A stretch of 64,000 bases of DNA from assembly GCA_047967505.1 (NCBI GenBank), contig CM106539.1, one strand, 5' to 3'. The notes beneath the pieces were generated by a model that was given only the letters and a program-made list of their open reading frames with translations, searched no databases and had not been told where the DNA came from. The position numbers and the translations under genes were made by a program. The stretch comes from Dipteris shenzhenensis (Eukaryota > Polypodiophyta > Polypodiopsida > Gleicheniales). Positions 1-8,965 of the stretch are shown here, piece by piece; within the stretch, counting starts at the first letter, position 1; the number at the start of each line of letters is the position of its first letter.

Positions 1-131
1 TAGAAATACCAAATTCTGCACTGTATGTCAGATTTAATAAAGTAGCTCAAGTGTTCTCATTGTATGCAAACTCGACCGCATTTCTTTTGTTTTCCTTTTT
101 CTAAAATTTTCAATGTTACATTAGCCCTCCT

Positions 132-200
132 TTGATTGGTGGAGGGCTATTTTCTTTCTTGGCTAAAAGGCCCCAAAATGAGCTCCCTTTTTTCCTAATG
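132..200 (+). repeat. Dispersed repeat, copy 1
   Basis: About 70 bases around GGCTAAAAGGCCCCAAAATG recur in inverted orientation at 28312-28380, 28 kb away. The match stops abruptly on both sides at each site, so this is a short dispersed element or fragment rather than a segmental duplication. No coding frame or target duplication is evident. Confidence 0.6.
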
Positions 201-867
201 GGTTGATTGTGCAATGTTAAAAATTTTCATTCAAATTACTTTAACAAGCGAAGGGAAAACAAATGCAAAACTTAGAGCTTCACAATATTAAGATTTCACA
301 TTTGAAGTATAACTCTTGAATGTGATAAAACTTCCATTGTTCAAAGAAACCCCCCAAAAAAACATAAGTATGCTAGACTTGACTTTTCAATTGACTTGTG
401 CGCACTTTCTCAATGAAACAAACAACATACTAAAGGGCAACCTATCTAATGGCTATGCCACAATAGTATACTAAGGTAGGCTCTCCCATAATAACTAAGC
501 ATTTGGCTAGCAAAACACCATTGGAGACACCTAATGTGGATAAATAACCTTGAAGCTCCTACTAAATGAAGCAGTAAATGTGATATACTCACCTAGTCAA
601 ATCAAAGGCTCTCCCACAAGAACTAAGCATGTGGGTAGCACAACACCATTAATGTGGATAAAATATCCTTAAGATCCCACTCAATGAAGCACCATTAATT
701 TTTTTGGAGGAAAAGAATTTTATTAAAAGGAGACAAAATTGGATATAAAAAAATCTAGGGAGAGGAAGAGAGCTACCTCTGTAGCAAAGGAACGCAAAGA
801 CCAAACATCAACTAGAATGAAGCACCATCAATTGTTACTTCATAAAAGCTATCTGCATAAGAGAGAG
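201..867. other. AT-rich sequence downstream of the glycosyltransferase, with an imperfect tandem duplication
   Basis: No gene is supported. A unit beginning GGCTCTCCCA and ending AATGAAGCA occurs at 479-573 and again, diverged and with small deletions, at 607-691. The stretch lies just 3' of the minus-strand glycosyltransferase and presumably includes its 3' untranslated region; no clear polyadenylation signal was identified. Confidence 0.5.
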
Positions 868-2503
868 CTAGAAGTTGCACTGGGGTTCTCTAACCTTTCT
901 TATACTGTTGCATATGAAGTCGATATTGCAAGAAGAAGAGAGAGTGACTTTCCTCGCAGCTTCTCTAAACTCCAATGCTCTCCTCCTCAGCTCTTCCCTA
1001 TCCCTCATCGCCATCCTCACCGCCCTTTTGACTTCTTCTGCCCTCGTCAGCCCACTGCTCCTCTCCCGTCCAATCCTCATTCCGAATTTCCATTCATCTT
1101 CTATGAGTTTGCACGTTAATGGTTGATCTCCCATTATCGGCCAGCATAGCATTGGCACTCCTGCACAGATGCTCTCCAGTGTAGAATTCCATCCGCAATG
1201 AGACAAAAACAACCCTGCTGCAGGATGCGCCAATACCCTCGCCTGTGGCGCCCAGGGTACAACCATGGAGTGGCTTTTAATTCGGTTGAGATAGGATTCC
1301 GAGAGAGGGTTGCCATCGATTCCTTTCGCTAGGCCTGGTCGCACAACCCATAAAAAAGGATACCCGCAGCTTTCCAGGCCGGACGCAAATTCCAAGGCTT
1401 GATCTTCTGTGATAGAGTGTGTCGTTCCAAACGCAACGTATACCACAGAGTTTTTCGCTTGAGCATCTAGCCACTGCAAGCATTTTTCTTCATCTTCAAT
1501 TGCGCCTGTGTTGCTTTGACGATTCGACCAATCTTTTTCCGCTAGAAGCATGAGTGGTCCAACGGGAAGGATGTTGGAGATGCCCGATTTCCTCATAGCA
1601 GCAAATACAGCTGATTCCAGTTCGTAAAAAGAGTTTACAAGCACGTGTTTGGCTTCGGTAATACGAGTTGTTTGGTCAACGAAGTAGCGAAACAATATAT
1701 CTGAGCAATTTTGGGTGATGGTAAGAAAGCTAGGCAGATCTCGTGGTTTCAAAGGTGGAAGTCCTGGAATGCAAGCCGAGTCGCCATCTCCAACAACAGC
1801 GGTGCCATTCATCTGACAGTCGGCTGCAAATATGGAATGTATCAGAATTATAGGAACTGTGCATTGCCGAATCAATAATGAGCGCTTACGCATCAAAGAG
1901 AGATTCATGAGCAAGCAAACCACGTTCACATGTCGCTACACGAAACTAGTAAGGAGAAGCTATCCGGTGTCGCCATGGCCGAACGCTTTTGAATTTACAC
2001 TTCAGTGGAAGGTATCCTTTAGAAACGAGCTCCGGGGCGTTGAATAACGTCCAAAGTTCAGACAAATTGGAGGTCCATAAAGCCAGTCTGGGAAGTCCAA
2101 ATTGATCGGCCACATCTTGCGTCCATCCAAGGTGAACATCGGAGATGATACAGGAGAGAGGTGGGACGGCATCAGCGGTGAGCAGCTGCTGCACGAGGTG
2201 CTGGAAGGGGACCTTGAGGTTCTGGAAGGAAGCAAAGAGAACTCTGAGCGAATCTAAGGAGGTGGGCGAGAAATCAAGGGGGAGGCCATCAGGCAAGGAA
2301 ACGAGGCGAAAGTCGATGAGAGAACAAGAGTGATGATCGAGGACGACGGAGGAGCGGAAGCGGGGGGTGGTAACGAAGGTGATGGCGAAGCCATGGAGGG
2401 CGATGAGCTTACAGAGGTGGAGCAACGGGAAGATATGGCCGGGGGATGGAAAAGGCATTGCGAGACAGTGCCCATGCACTACAATATTATGGGGGTGCTC
2501 CAT
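868..2503 (-). CDS. Family 1 UDP-glycosyltransferase (UGT), two exons
   Basis: Predicted cytosolic enzyme moving sugar from a UDP-sugar to a small acceptor such as a flavonoid, terpenoid or hormone. Exon 1 is 2503-1999 and exon 2 is 1823-868; the 175-bp intron (1998-1824) opens GTAAAT and closes TTTGCAG, and this splice alone restores the frame. The protein is 486 residues, normal for plant UGTs. The N-terminal GH motif supplies the expected catalytic histidine (His23) and Asp122 lies in an ISDV motif, the usual His-Asp pair. A full 44-residue PSPG sugar-donor box covers about residues 359-402, with HCGWN (Trp22 of the box) and a terminal Asp-Gln, the pattern usual for UDP-glucose users. I chose the ATG giving MEHPH because it puts the histidine at the family's normal distance; an upstream ATG at 2581 would add 26 atypical residues. 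No stop or frameshift interrupts it, so it is probably functional. The acceptor and subfamily cannot be read from sequence. Confidence 0.9.
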
Positions 2504-2641
2504 ATTCCTGCAGACGGTTGTGGCCTCACACAAGGAAAGGCCCATAAAGGAAAGGAAAGCAACGGAATTAGAAGGATGCACGAGGACGGGCTTTCCACGT
2601 CCCTCATAAACGTAGTTGCTTAGCCACCCACCACCACCACC

Positions 2642-2648
2642 TTATACT
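2642..2648 (-). promoter_or_regulatory. Possible TATA-like box of the glycosyltransferase
   Basis: On the minus strand the sequence TAAGTATAAG lies about 140 bases upstream of the chosen ATG and about 60 bases upstream of the alternative ATG at 2581. It is a weak match and the assignment rests on position only. Confidence 0.2.
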
Positions 2649-2716
2649 TATTAGGCAGGTTCAGACTAGGCTGGCCGAAGGAATGGTGAAGGGCCGTTGT
2701 CCCACTTTGACCAATC

Positions 2717-3057
2717 AAAGTCGCGGGTCTGGATGTTCAAAGGAAAAAAGGTTGCCCGGTGTAAGAAGGTCACCCAAGCAAAGGAAGTCTGAAAAATTTG
2801 AACCGCGAATGAACTTTATTGGGTATTGAACTTGGGAAGCGGGGTCTACACCCATCTCCTCATCCACCAAGCCAATAAACTACCATGGAAAGTCGCGGGC
2901 CCGGATGCTCAAAGGAAAAAAGGTTGTCCAGTGTAAGAAGGCCGCCCAAGCAAAGGAAGTCTGAAAAATATCATGAATGAACTTTAACTGGGTATTGAAC
3001 TTGGGAAGCGGGGTCTACACCCATCTCCTCATCCACCAAGCCAATAAACTATCATGG
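2717..3057. repeat. Tandem duplication of a roughly 170-bp unit
   Basis: Copy 1 is 2717-2888 (172 bp) and copy 2 is 2889-3057 (169 bp). Both start AAAGTCGCGGG and contain GGGTATTGAACTTGGGAAGC followed by CATCTCCTCATCCACCAAGC; a few bases of a third copy follow. They differ by scattered substitutions and small indels. No coding potential is seen. The duplication lies just upstream of the glycosyltransferase promoter side. Confidence 0.85.
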
Positions 3058-3439
3058 AAAGTAAATGCTCAATTGTCTTTTATGTCTTTTCCGTCGGGTG
3101 GTGTGAACCACCACATAGGCGGCCATGTCTAGCTTCTTTTTCAAAACCTCGAGGCCTTCTGTCGGCCTAGTCTGAACCGAGCCTTAGTTTTAGAGCCAGT
3201 GCACACGCTCCCATTAGGGAGTAGCTAGTGCACATTCCAGTTGCGCACTGGTTGCAACCTCTCACTCCCTCCAAGGAGTTCACGTGCAAAAATTGAGGAT
3301 TGTTTGTTCACCGGGTTGTTGCTTCCGTCATATGAGTCTGCACTCTCTGCATTGCTTCTATCGCTCCCTACACCATCCCAAACCTCCAAATGGCAGTTGT
3401 CCTTCCTCCCCCACTAGTTGTTGCCACCAGTAGAAACGA
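3058..3439. other. Intergenic sequence, no gene seen
   Basis: This is sequence outside element A. After removal of A and one target copy it would join the sequence at 6352, so it formed the pre-insertion target site. No coding frame or repeat is recognised. Confidence 0.4.
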
Positions 3440-3444
3440 GTCTA

Positions 3445-3770
3445 TGACAAAACATGTGTGCCTCAGGATCTATGGAGCGCTCTAAGGTGGATGGAACCTA
3501 TCTGGAAACATGATGAAGAGAGTGCTCATGACATGTATCTCAAGTCAATTAGGTTCCAAGATAGATTAGCTTGGACTCATAAAGAGAATCTTGAGATAGT
3601 GCAAAGTGCTTGATTGATATTACTTCAAATGAACCTCCCTTTTATAGGTGAGGGTACTTACATCCATTTTGCTTGCTCACATGTGGGATATCTCCTCCAT
3701 GCCATGTGGCAGCTTTCCCTTTGCTCATACCTTTGCTCTACATGTGCTCATGGCACCATATCTCTCAACA
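3445..3770 (-). repeat. 3' LTR of element A
   Basis: 326 bp, starting TGACAAAACA and ending TCTCTCAACA in window orientation. It differs from the other LTR at a single position near 3669 (T here, C in the partner). The polypurine tract abuts it at 3771. Confidence 0.95.
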
Positions 3771-3960
3771 CCTCCCCTTGGTGCCATAATCCTTTGGCTA
3801 CTGCAAGGTGGTCAGATGTGAGTTACAAATCCATCACCTCCCCTTAGTGCATGCATTGCTACTTAAGGTGGTCAAGTGTGGTTTTTACATGTCAATACCT
3901 CCCCTGGGTGCTTTCATAGCTACTCTCAGGTGGTCAGGCTTGATTTACAAAATATAGGCA
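3771..3960 (-). promoter_or_regulatory. Polypurine tract region with three PPT-like units
   Basis: On the minus strand AAGGGGAGG ends directly at the 3' LTR, the expected plus-strand primer for reverse transcription. Two further purine runs of the same form (CCTCCCC on the given strand) begin at 3839 and 3898, each heading an imperfect repeat of roughly 60-70 bp that contains GGTGGTCA. The same three-fold arrangement is found next to the LTR of element C at 7665, 7731 and 7792. Confidence 0.75.
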
Positions 3961-3982
3961 AGGTTGGCAAGGTTTTTGCTTT

Positions 3983-4821
3983 TCAATACATTCCATTGAT
4001 GTCACCTTTTGGCTCATGGCTTGATGATGACTCCACGTAGTTGACTTGTTGGTTCTTCAATCTGCAATCTTCTTCCTTGTGTCCCAGCTTCTTGCAATGG
4101 TGACACTTTGGTTTGTTCTTCAGTCTACAGTCACTTTGATAGTGACCCATCCTTCCGCAATGGTAGCACTTCGTTGATGTTTTACTAGTGCTTGTTCTTC
4201 ATTATAGCTGTTGTGTGTAGATGTCGATGTCAATGTCGATGCCTTCAACTCTCTTTCTTTTTCGAGAAGAGAGGATACACATTCTTCAAACTTTGGATCT
4301 GGCAAATTCTTCAAAGTGGTTGTCAATGCACTATACTCTGCAGGCATGCTTTTAAGAAGAATTGCAAGTGCATCTTTCTCTCCTACTTTTGCATTTATGC
4401 CCTCTAGTTGAGTCATAATGCTTTTGATTTTGTTGACAAATTGTGCCATGGATTCATTGAAGCCCATGTGCATACCATAGAATTCAATTTTAAGATGGAT
4501 TTCTTGGTTTTTGGCTTTTGCACCAAACACTGTGTTCAACTCATCCCATGCATCCTTGGCATGATCCTTAGAGTCTATATGATGAATTATGTTTGGACCC
4601 AAGTGCAATCCAATGAGTGATAGTGCTGCTTCATCTTTTTCCTTCCAAGCATCATTTTGTGCAGTGGGTATATCTTCTTTTACAGTCTTCCAAAGCTTTT
4701 GGTGCATTAGGAGATATCTCATTTGTGTAGACCATGTGTGAAATCCATCCCCGGTGAACTTCTCAACAGTTGGGGTGCGGATTGCCATTGCAAAGGTCTT
4801 ACCATTTGATGATATTTTCAA
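3983..4821 (-). pseudogene. gag: gag of element A (copia-type capsid domain plus two zinc knuckles), one frameshift
   Basis: Encodes the structural protein that packages element RNA into virus-like particles. The main frame (4821-4120, 233 codons) holds a UBN2-type gag domain, with FTGDGFHTW near the start and LLKSMPAEY in the middle; a second ATG 11 codons in (4788) is the more typical start. The nucleocapsid part lies in a different frame from about 4190 to the stop at 3985 and contains two perfect CX2CX4HX4C knuckles (CYHCGRMGHYQSDC and CHHCKKLGHKEEDC). A single shift near 4160-4205 therefore separates capsid from nucleocapsid. No classical slippery heptamer was found there, so mutation is likelier than programmed shifting. 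No pol follows; the frame ends about 210 bases before the LTR. Confidence 0.85.
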
Positions 4822-6008
4822 ATCTGGCAGTGTCTAATTGCATACATGAAATTTGAGTTGACAGGCGCGTAGAGCTCGAAAAACTGGTTATTTTTCCTTT
4901 TTAGAGCGTGTACAAATTCTTCCTGGATTGCAAGTTATGGCTTGTTGAAACTTTTGTGAAGAAGAGGGGGCCTTGATGATGTGGCAGAGGGATTCACATG
5001 CAGAATTGAAACTGTGCTTACAAAGAGACTGTGCTTGGGTGGCACTGTAGTAACCAATTACCCCAGTTTAGTTAACCACAGTTACTTAAACTGTACCAAG
5101 GTTCAACTGACCTGAACAGTTAACTTAACCACAGTTAAAATTACCACCTTATCTTGCCATGTGGCATTTTGTGGTGAGACTTTGAAAAAGGAAAACTTTG
5201 CAGAGCGTGACGACGACGACGACAGGGAAGACGAAATGGCGTCGAAGGCGCAGAGGAGAGTTCGGTGCTGCGATGTCGTGGGCGCTGGAGCGTGCAGGTA
5301 AGGATCCCGTAGGAGCTCACCACTGGCAAAGCTAGGCGTCTAGTGCAGGGTGCTGCTAGAGCCGACAACAGCAACTTCTGTGGACAGCTTCAGGCCGTAG
5401 GAGGTCGTTGCTATGCTGTTGATGGAGCTTGCTTGTGACGTTTTGATGCGGCTAGAGCGGGAGCTTGGTTGCTGAAGGATCATTGGAGAGGCGACTAAGC
5501 TTGTTGGAGGCGACTTGGAGAGCAAGGCGGCGCTGTTGTCTCAAGCATTCATAGCAGCCGTATTTCGTTCGGAGCTTGTTTTCTGAGCATCAAAGGCTTT
5601 ACGTGCTGCCGTCGGTGCAACCAGAGATCGTTGGTGGTGGCTTGCGAGTCACCGTGTGCGAGCTGCACCTTTGTGAGTCGTGAGCAGAAGGTGCCTCATG
5701 GGTTGTAGGCTCTAAAGATCTCTCTCTTCCTCAAGAGCTCTTTCTCTCAATGCAAACCTTTCTCTCTCACTCAAAGTACAAATGAAGATGACCACTCTCT
5801 CTCAACTCATAATCTTTTGATGGACGGAATTCCTTTTGCAATGGAAGAATCTCTCCCTGATAGAATGACGAAAATTTCTTTCATAGCAATGAACGGAATT
5901 TTCATTCAATGGACGGAATTCTCTCAATCTAAATCCTAAAAAACTAACCTAGGAGAAAACATGTGCTCCTAAGGCAAGCCTACACCTAATCTAGGAGACT
6001 AGACCTCA
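4822..6008 (-). other. Long 5' leader of element A
   Basis: About 1.2 kb between primer-binding site and gag, unusually long for so small an element. It has short minus-strand frames (for example 5525-5340 and 5374-5141) without recognisable domains and a CGACGACGACGAC run near 5209. The 4790-5160 part and the CGACGA region are recognisable in element C at 8070-8470, so the leader is a conserved feature of this lineage, perhaps carrying packaging signals. Confidence 0.6.
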
Positions 6009-6020
6009 GCTCTGATACCA
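6009..6020 (-). promoter_or_regulatory. Primer-binding site of element A (initiator tRNA-Met)
   Basis: The minus strand reads TGGTATCAGAGC immediately after the 5' LTR. This is the standard plant copia primer-binding site, complementary to the 3' end of initiator tRNA-Met. Confidence 0.95.
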
Positions 6021-6346
6021 TGACAAAACATGTGTGCCTCAGGATCTATGGAGCGCTCTAAGGTGGATGGAACCTATCTGGAAACATGATGAAGAGAGTG
6101 CTCATGACATGTATCTCAAGTCAATTAGGTTCCAAGATAGATTAGCTTGGACTCATAAAGAGAATCTTGAGATAGTGCAAAGTGCTTGATTGATATTACT
6201 TCAAATGAACCTCCCTTTTATAGGTGAGGGTACTTACATCCATCTTGCTTGCTCACATGTGGGATATCTCCTCCATGCCATGTGGCAGCTTTCCCTTTGC
6301 TCATACCTTTGCTCTACATGTGCTCATGGCACCATATCTCTCAACA
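6021..6346 (-). repeat. 5' LTR of element A
   Basis: 326 bp, directly next to the primer-binding site. On the minus strand a TATAAAA box lies at 6222-6216, suitable for starting the genomic transcript. Right flank is the target duplication GTCTA at 6347-6351. Confidence 0.95.
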
Positions 6347-6737
6347 GTCTATGCATCAGTGCGAGTTTCAGCACCTCCAAAATGGAGATTGCATTATGGC
6401 GAACCGATGATGCATTCTCTCTTCAGTCTTGCATTGCTTGTGGAGTCTCAACTTGTTGCCAGCATGTTGGTTTTAATCATCCTCACCAGTTGCTCAGAGA
6501 ACCTGAGCTTGAGGGCCAATGCCCCTTCTCCAGGATTAAGAAGAACAACCACCCAATGAAAATTTTTGATTGCGATGCATTCACATAGCATTTCAACAAC
6601 GATCCAATTCCTGATACTACTCTTCCTGTGGATGTCTTGATCCTAGAATTCCACAATCACTCAAGTAGCTTTGGTTCTTTTCTTTTTTTTTCTAGAAAGG
6701 TAAGTAGCTTTGGTTTGAGTCTTTACCAATAGTATTG

Positions 6738-7057
6738 CCTGAAGAAGAAATTCGCCACTTCAAAAAAATCACTCGAGCTTCTCTTCGATTCCACACCCAA
6801 TTCCTAAAAAGAAAGGTGATGCCGCCCGCAGGAAACCCAAGAGCAACATCAAACAAACCAAGCTGAAGCCCCCTTCACGGACCACTCTTACACAGGAAAA
6901 TTGTGGCGAACAGGTAGAGGATCTTCCCAGCAAGAAAGCGCCAAAATGGTCGGATGCAAAACCAAGTGTGCTTAACAAGAATTCATTCCAAACCAAAGAC
7001 CCTAGAGCGTACGAAGCGATTGAGATGAAACCCACTTCTGAGAGGGAAAATCCTTGA
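6738..7057 (+). pseudogene. Captured non-retroviral coding-like segment, copy 1, unidentified
   Basis: Read on the plus strand, opposite to the retroelement, two overlapping frames look coding: one from PEEEIRHFKKITRASLRF and, after a shift near 6830, one rich in Lys and Ser that includes KKAPKWSDAKPSVLNKNS and runs to a stop at 7055-7057. The same frames occur in copy 2 at 9269 onward. The composition (charged, lysine-rich) suggests a nuclear host protein, but I do not recognise it. It may be a piece of a host gene taken up by the retroelement, or ancient leader sequence that happens to be open. Confidence 0.4.
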
Positions 7058-7341
7058 TCTTGCTAGCAAGAGAGACCCAAAAAAAAAGCTAGGATTTGAA
7101 TTGATGAAACTTGGAAGATGCTCTCACCACTAGCCAAATAAGCAAGATGTGAATTATGATGAAACCCATATCCTAGATAGAAGTGCTTCTGAAATGCCCT
7201 TCTCAAACAAAAGATGATCTTGCTAGCAAAGAAGGAGACACACAAAACATGTTAGGATGCAAATTAAGCAGAAACCCAAGTCCAAGATAGAGTGGTTCCA
7301 AAAGTGAACATGATCTTGCAAAGTAGGAGAGCTAGGCCTAA

Positions 7342-7353
7342 GCTCTGATACCA
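7342..7353 (-). promoter_or_regulatory. Primer-binding site of element D
   Basis: The minus strand reads TGGTATCAGAGC directly next to the LTR at 7354, identical to that of element A. Confidence 0.9.
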
Positions 7354-7664
7354 TGTTAAAGTGAAGGATCGAGCACTCCTAGTCTAGATGCATGAAGAAC
7401 AAGATGATCAACGAGGTTCAAAGCACACGAAAGAGACATAAGTACGCAACACTCAACCTATTGCAAATGTGCATATATTCAACAATACATAATAGGCTTC
7501 TTATATAGAGAGAGCCCTTTGAATAGTCAACACCCATGGGATCCTCTTATCCACATCTCTCCTTGTGGATATCCTTGATCCACATCTTCAAGGGTGGCTA
7601 CTTTAATACATTCCTATACCATACCTTAGCCTCTAATATGTGCTCATGGCACCATATCTCAACA
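7354..7664 (-). repeat. LTR shared by elements D and C (311 bp)
   Basis: Starts TGTTAAAGTG and ends CATATCTCAACA. A primer-binding site touches its left end and a polypurine tract its right end, so one LTR serves as 5' LTR of D and 3' LTR of C, the product expected from LTR-LTR recombination between tandem elements or from a head-to-tail insertion. The final 30 or so bases match the LTR of element A; the rest differs. The minus-strand TATATAA box is at 7507-7501. Confidence 0.85.
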
Positions 7665-7860
7665 CCTCCCCTTGGTGCCATGATCCATTGGCTACCGCAA
7701 GGTGGTTAGATGTGAGTTTACATTCCATCACCTCCCCTTAGTGCATAGCTTGCTACTTAAGGTAGTCAAGTGTGGTTTTTACATGTCAATACCTCCCCTG
7801 GGTGCTTTCATAGCTACTCTCAAGTGGATCAATCTTGATTTACAAACATGTGGGCTAAAG
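7665..7860 (-). promoter_or_regulatory. Polypurine tract region of element C, three PPT-like units
   Basis: CCTCCCC-type runs at 7665, 7731 and 7792 repeat the arrangement of element A, with the first touching the LTR. Conservation between two elements that differ in LTR and coding content suggests the repeated tract has a function in plus-strand priming or RNA handling. Confidence 0.65.
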
Positions 7861-7879
7861 GTGGCAAGGTTGTTGCTTC

Positions 7880-8281
7880 TCAATGCTTGATGTCGATGGC
7901 GTTCTCTTCTTTGCTTGATGTAGCTTGATTCATGATGCTTTGTTCTTCCATGTGCCTTAATGCTTTATGTGTGGATGCCATGTTCTGTGCTATGGTCATC
8001 TCATGCATTTGTGCTTTTGGCATGCTTATGACAGCGATATGTGCATTCATGCTTTGATTTGTCATTTGTTGCAAAGGTCTTACCGATTCAATATTTATAG
8101 TGTGTAATTGCATACAATGATTCTGATCTGATAGGTCCGTAGAGCTTAAAAAGGCAATCACTTTTCCTTTTTGGAGCATGTGCAAATTCTTCCTGGATTG
8201 GAAGTTACGGCTTGTCGAAGTTCTTATGAAGAAGAGGGGCAGATGGTGATGTGGCAGAAGCTGTTCATATCCTGCAGACAC
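7880..8281 (-). pseudogene. Remnant reading frame of element C at the former gag position
   Basis: A 133-codon minus-strand frame without recognisable gag domain or zinc knuckle. Nucleotide matches to element A (AAGGTCTTACC and the leader beyond about 8070) show that the gag body present in A between 4120 and 4790 is missing here. The frame is probably an accident of the deletion rather than a working protein. Confidence 0.4.
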
Positions 8282-8965
8282 AGTGCTGTGCTTATGAAGG
8301 GACTGTGTGCTTACGTGGTTGCATGATGATGTGCCATTAACCTAATCCTAAGCCTTAACCATGGCTAACTTAACCACAATTACTTTGACAGCCTTATCTG
8401 CCACCCTAAGTTAACAGCCTTGGGAAGAAGGATGCACAATAGGGATGGCGAGACGACGACGATGATTCCTGCGACAATGACGGTTCCATATGCTGAGTTG
8501 GCTCACTTTGGAGCCCGTTTCAGAGATTCTTGGAGAAGAAGCATCGCCTAGAATACCCAGGGAGAAGACCTCAGCCGTTGATGCAGCCGGTTGAGAAAGT
8601 AGTCGGTTTACTTTGTTACGGGAGGCGGATGAGTAGCTGAGTTGGTTGCTACTGTCGGGCCATGGAGTTGAGGGTCGGTTGCTATTGAAGGAGGTAGCAC
8701 CCTTGAAGAGGTAGCCGCATGCTGCTATCTGTGTGGAGCAGTTGTGAGTGGTTGGAGAACTCCAAGGAGCCGCTACCCCATTGCTGTAGAGGTTGTACAG
8801 GAGTCTGTTGCTCTAACGTCACAGTTGCTGTAGGGTTGGCTAGTCATGCACTATTGCTAATTATGTAGCTTTAGTCACACTGCTGTACGCTAGAGAGGTC
8901 TCGTCTAGTGGGCTTCGTTTGAGAGTCCGTGGGTGAGAGCCGTGTCAGCTTAGGCTTGCTCTTGC
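8282..8965 (-). other. Leader sequence of element C
   Basis: Related to the leader of element A, including the CGACGACGATG run near 8455. No protein frame is recognised. It joins the captured segment at about 8966. Confidence 0.5.

Larger units (their letters stand above)
3445..6346 (-). mobile_element. Element A: complete gag-only LTR retrotransposon (copia type), 2,902 bp
   Basis: Two 326-bp LTRs (3445-3770 and 6021-6346) differ at one base by eye and are flanked by the 5-bp target duplication GTCTA (3440-3444 and 6347-6351). On the minus strand the order is 5' LTR, primer-binding site at 6020-6009, a long leader, a gag gene, then a polypurine tract touching the 3' LTR. Protease, integrase, reverse transcriptase and RNase H are all absent from the 2,250-bp interior, so the element depends on enzymes supplied in trans. 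The architecture matches what has been called TR-GAG in plants. Near-identical LTRs imply very recent insertion. The 5' LTR carries a TATAAAA box. Confidence 0.93.
6352..7353 (-). mobile_element. Element D: remnant of a related LTR element carrying the captured segment (copy 1)
   Basis: From about 6437 to 7353 the sequence matches 8966-10261 of element C closely, apart from a MITE present only in C, and ends in the primer-binding site CTCTGATACCA next to the LTR at 7354. D is therefore the interior part of a minus-strand element whose 5' LTR is 7354-7664. Its left side (6352-6436) does not match C. No gag or pol is present. Insertion of A may have occurred within or just beyond D. Confidence 0.65.

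Noticed and set aside
739-2623. Plus-strand frames of 60-126 codons across 739-2623
   Set aside because: They overlap the well-supported minus-strand glycosyltransferase and have no motifs, so they are shadows of its codon structure.
4160-4205. Programmed frameshift between capsid and nucleocapsid of element A
   Set aside because: No X-XXY-YYZ slippery heptamer fits the reading frame in the overlap; a simple indel is the more economical reading.
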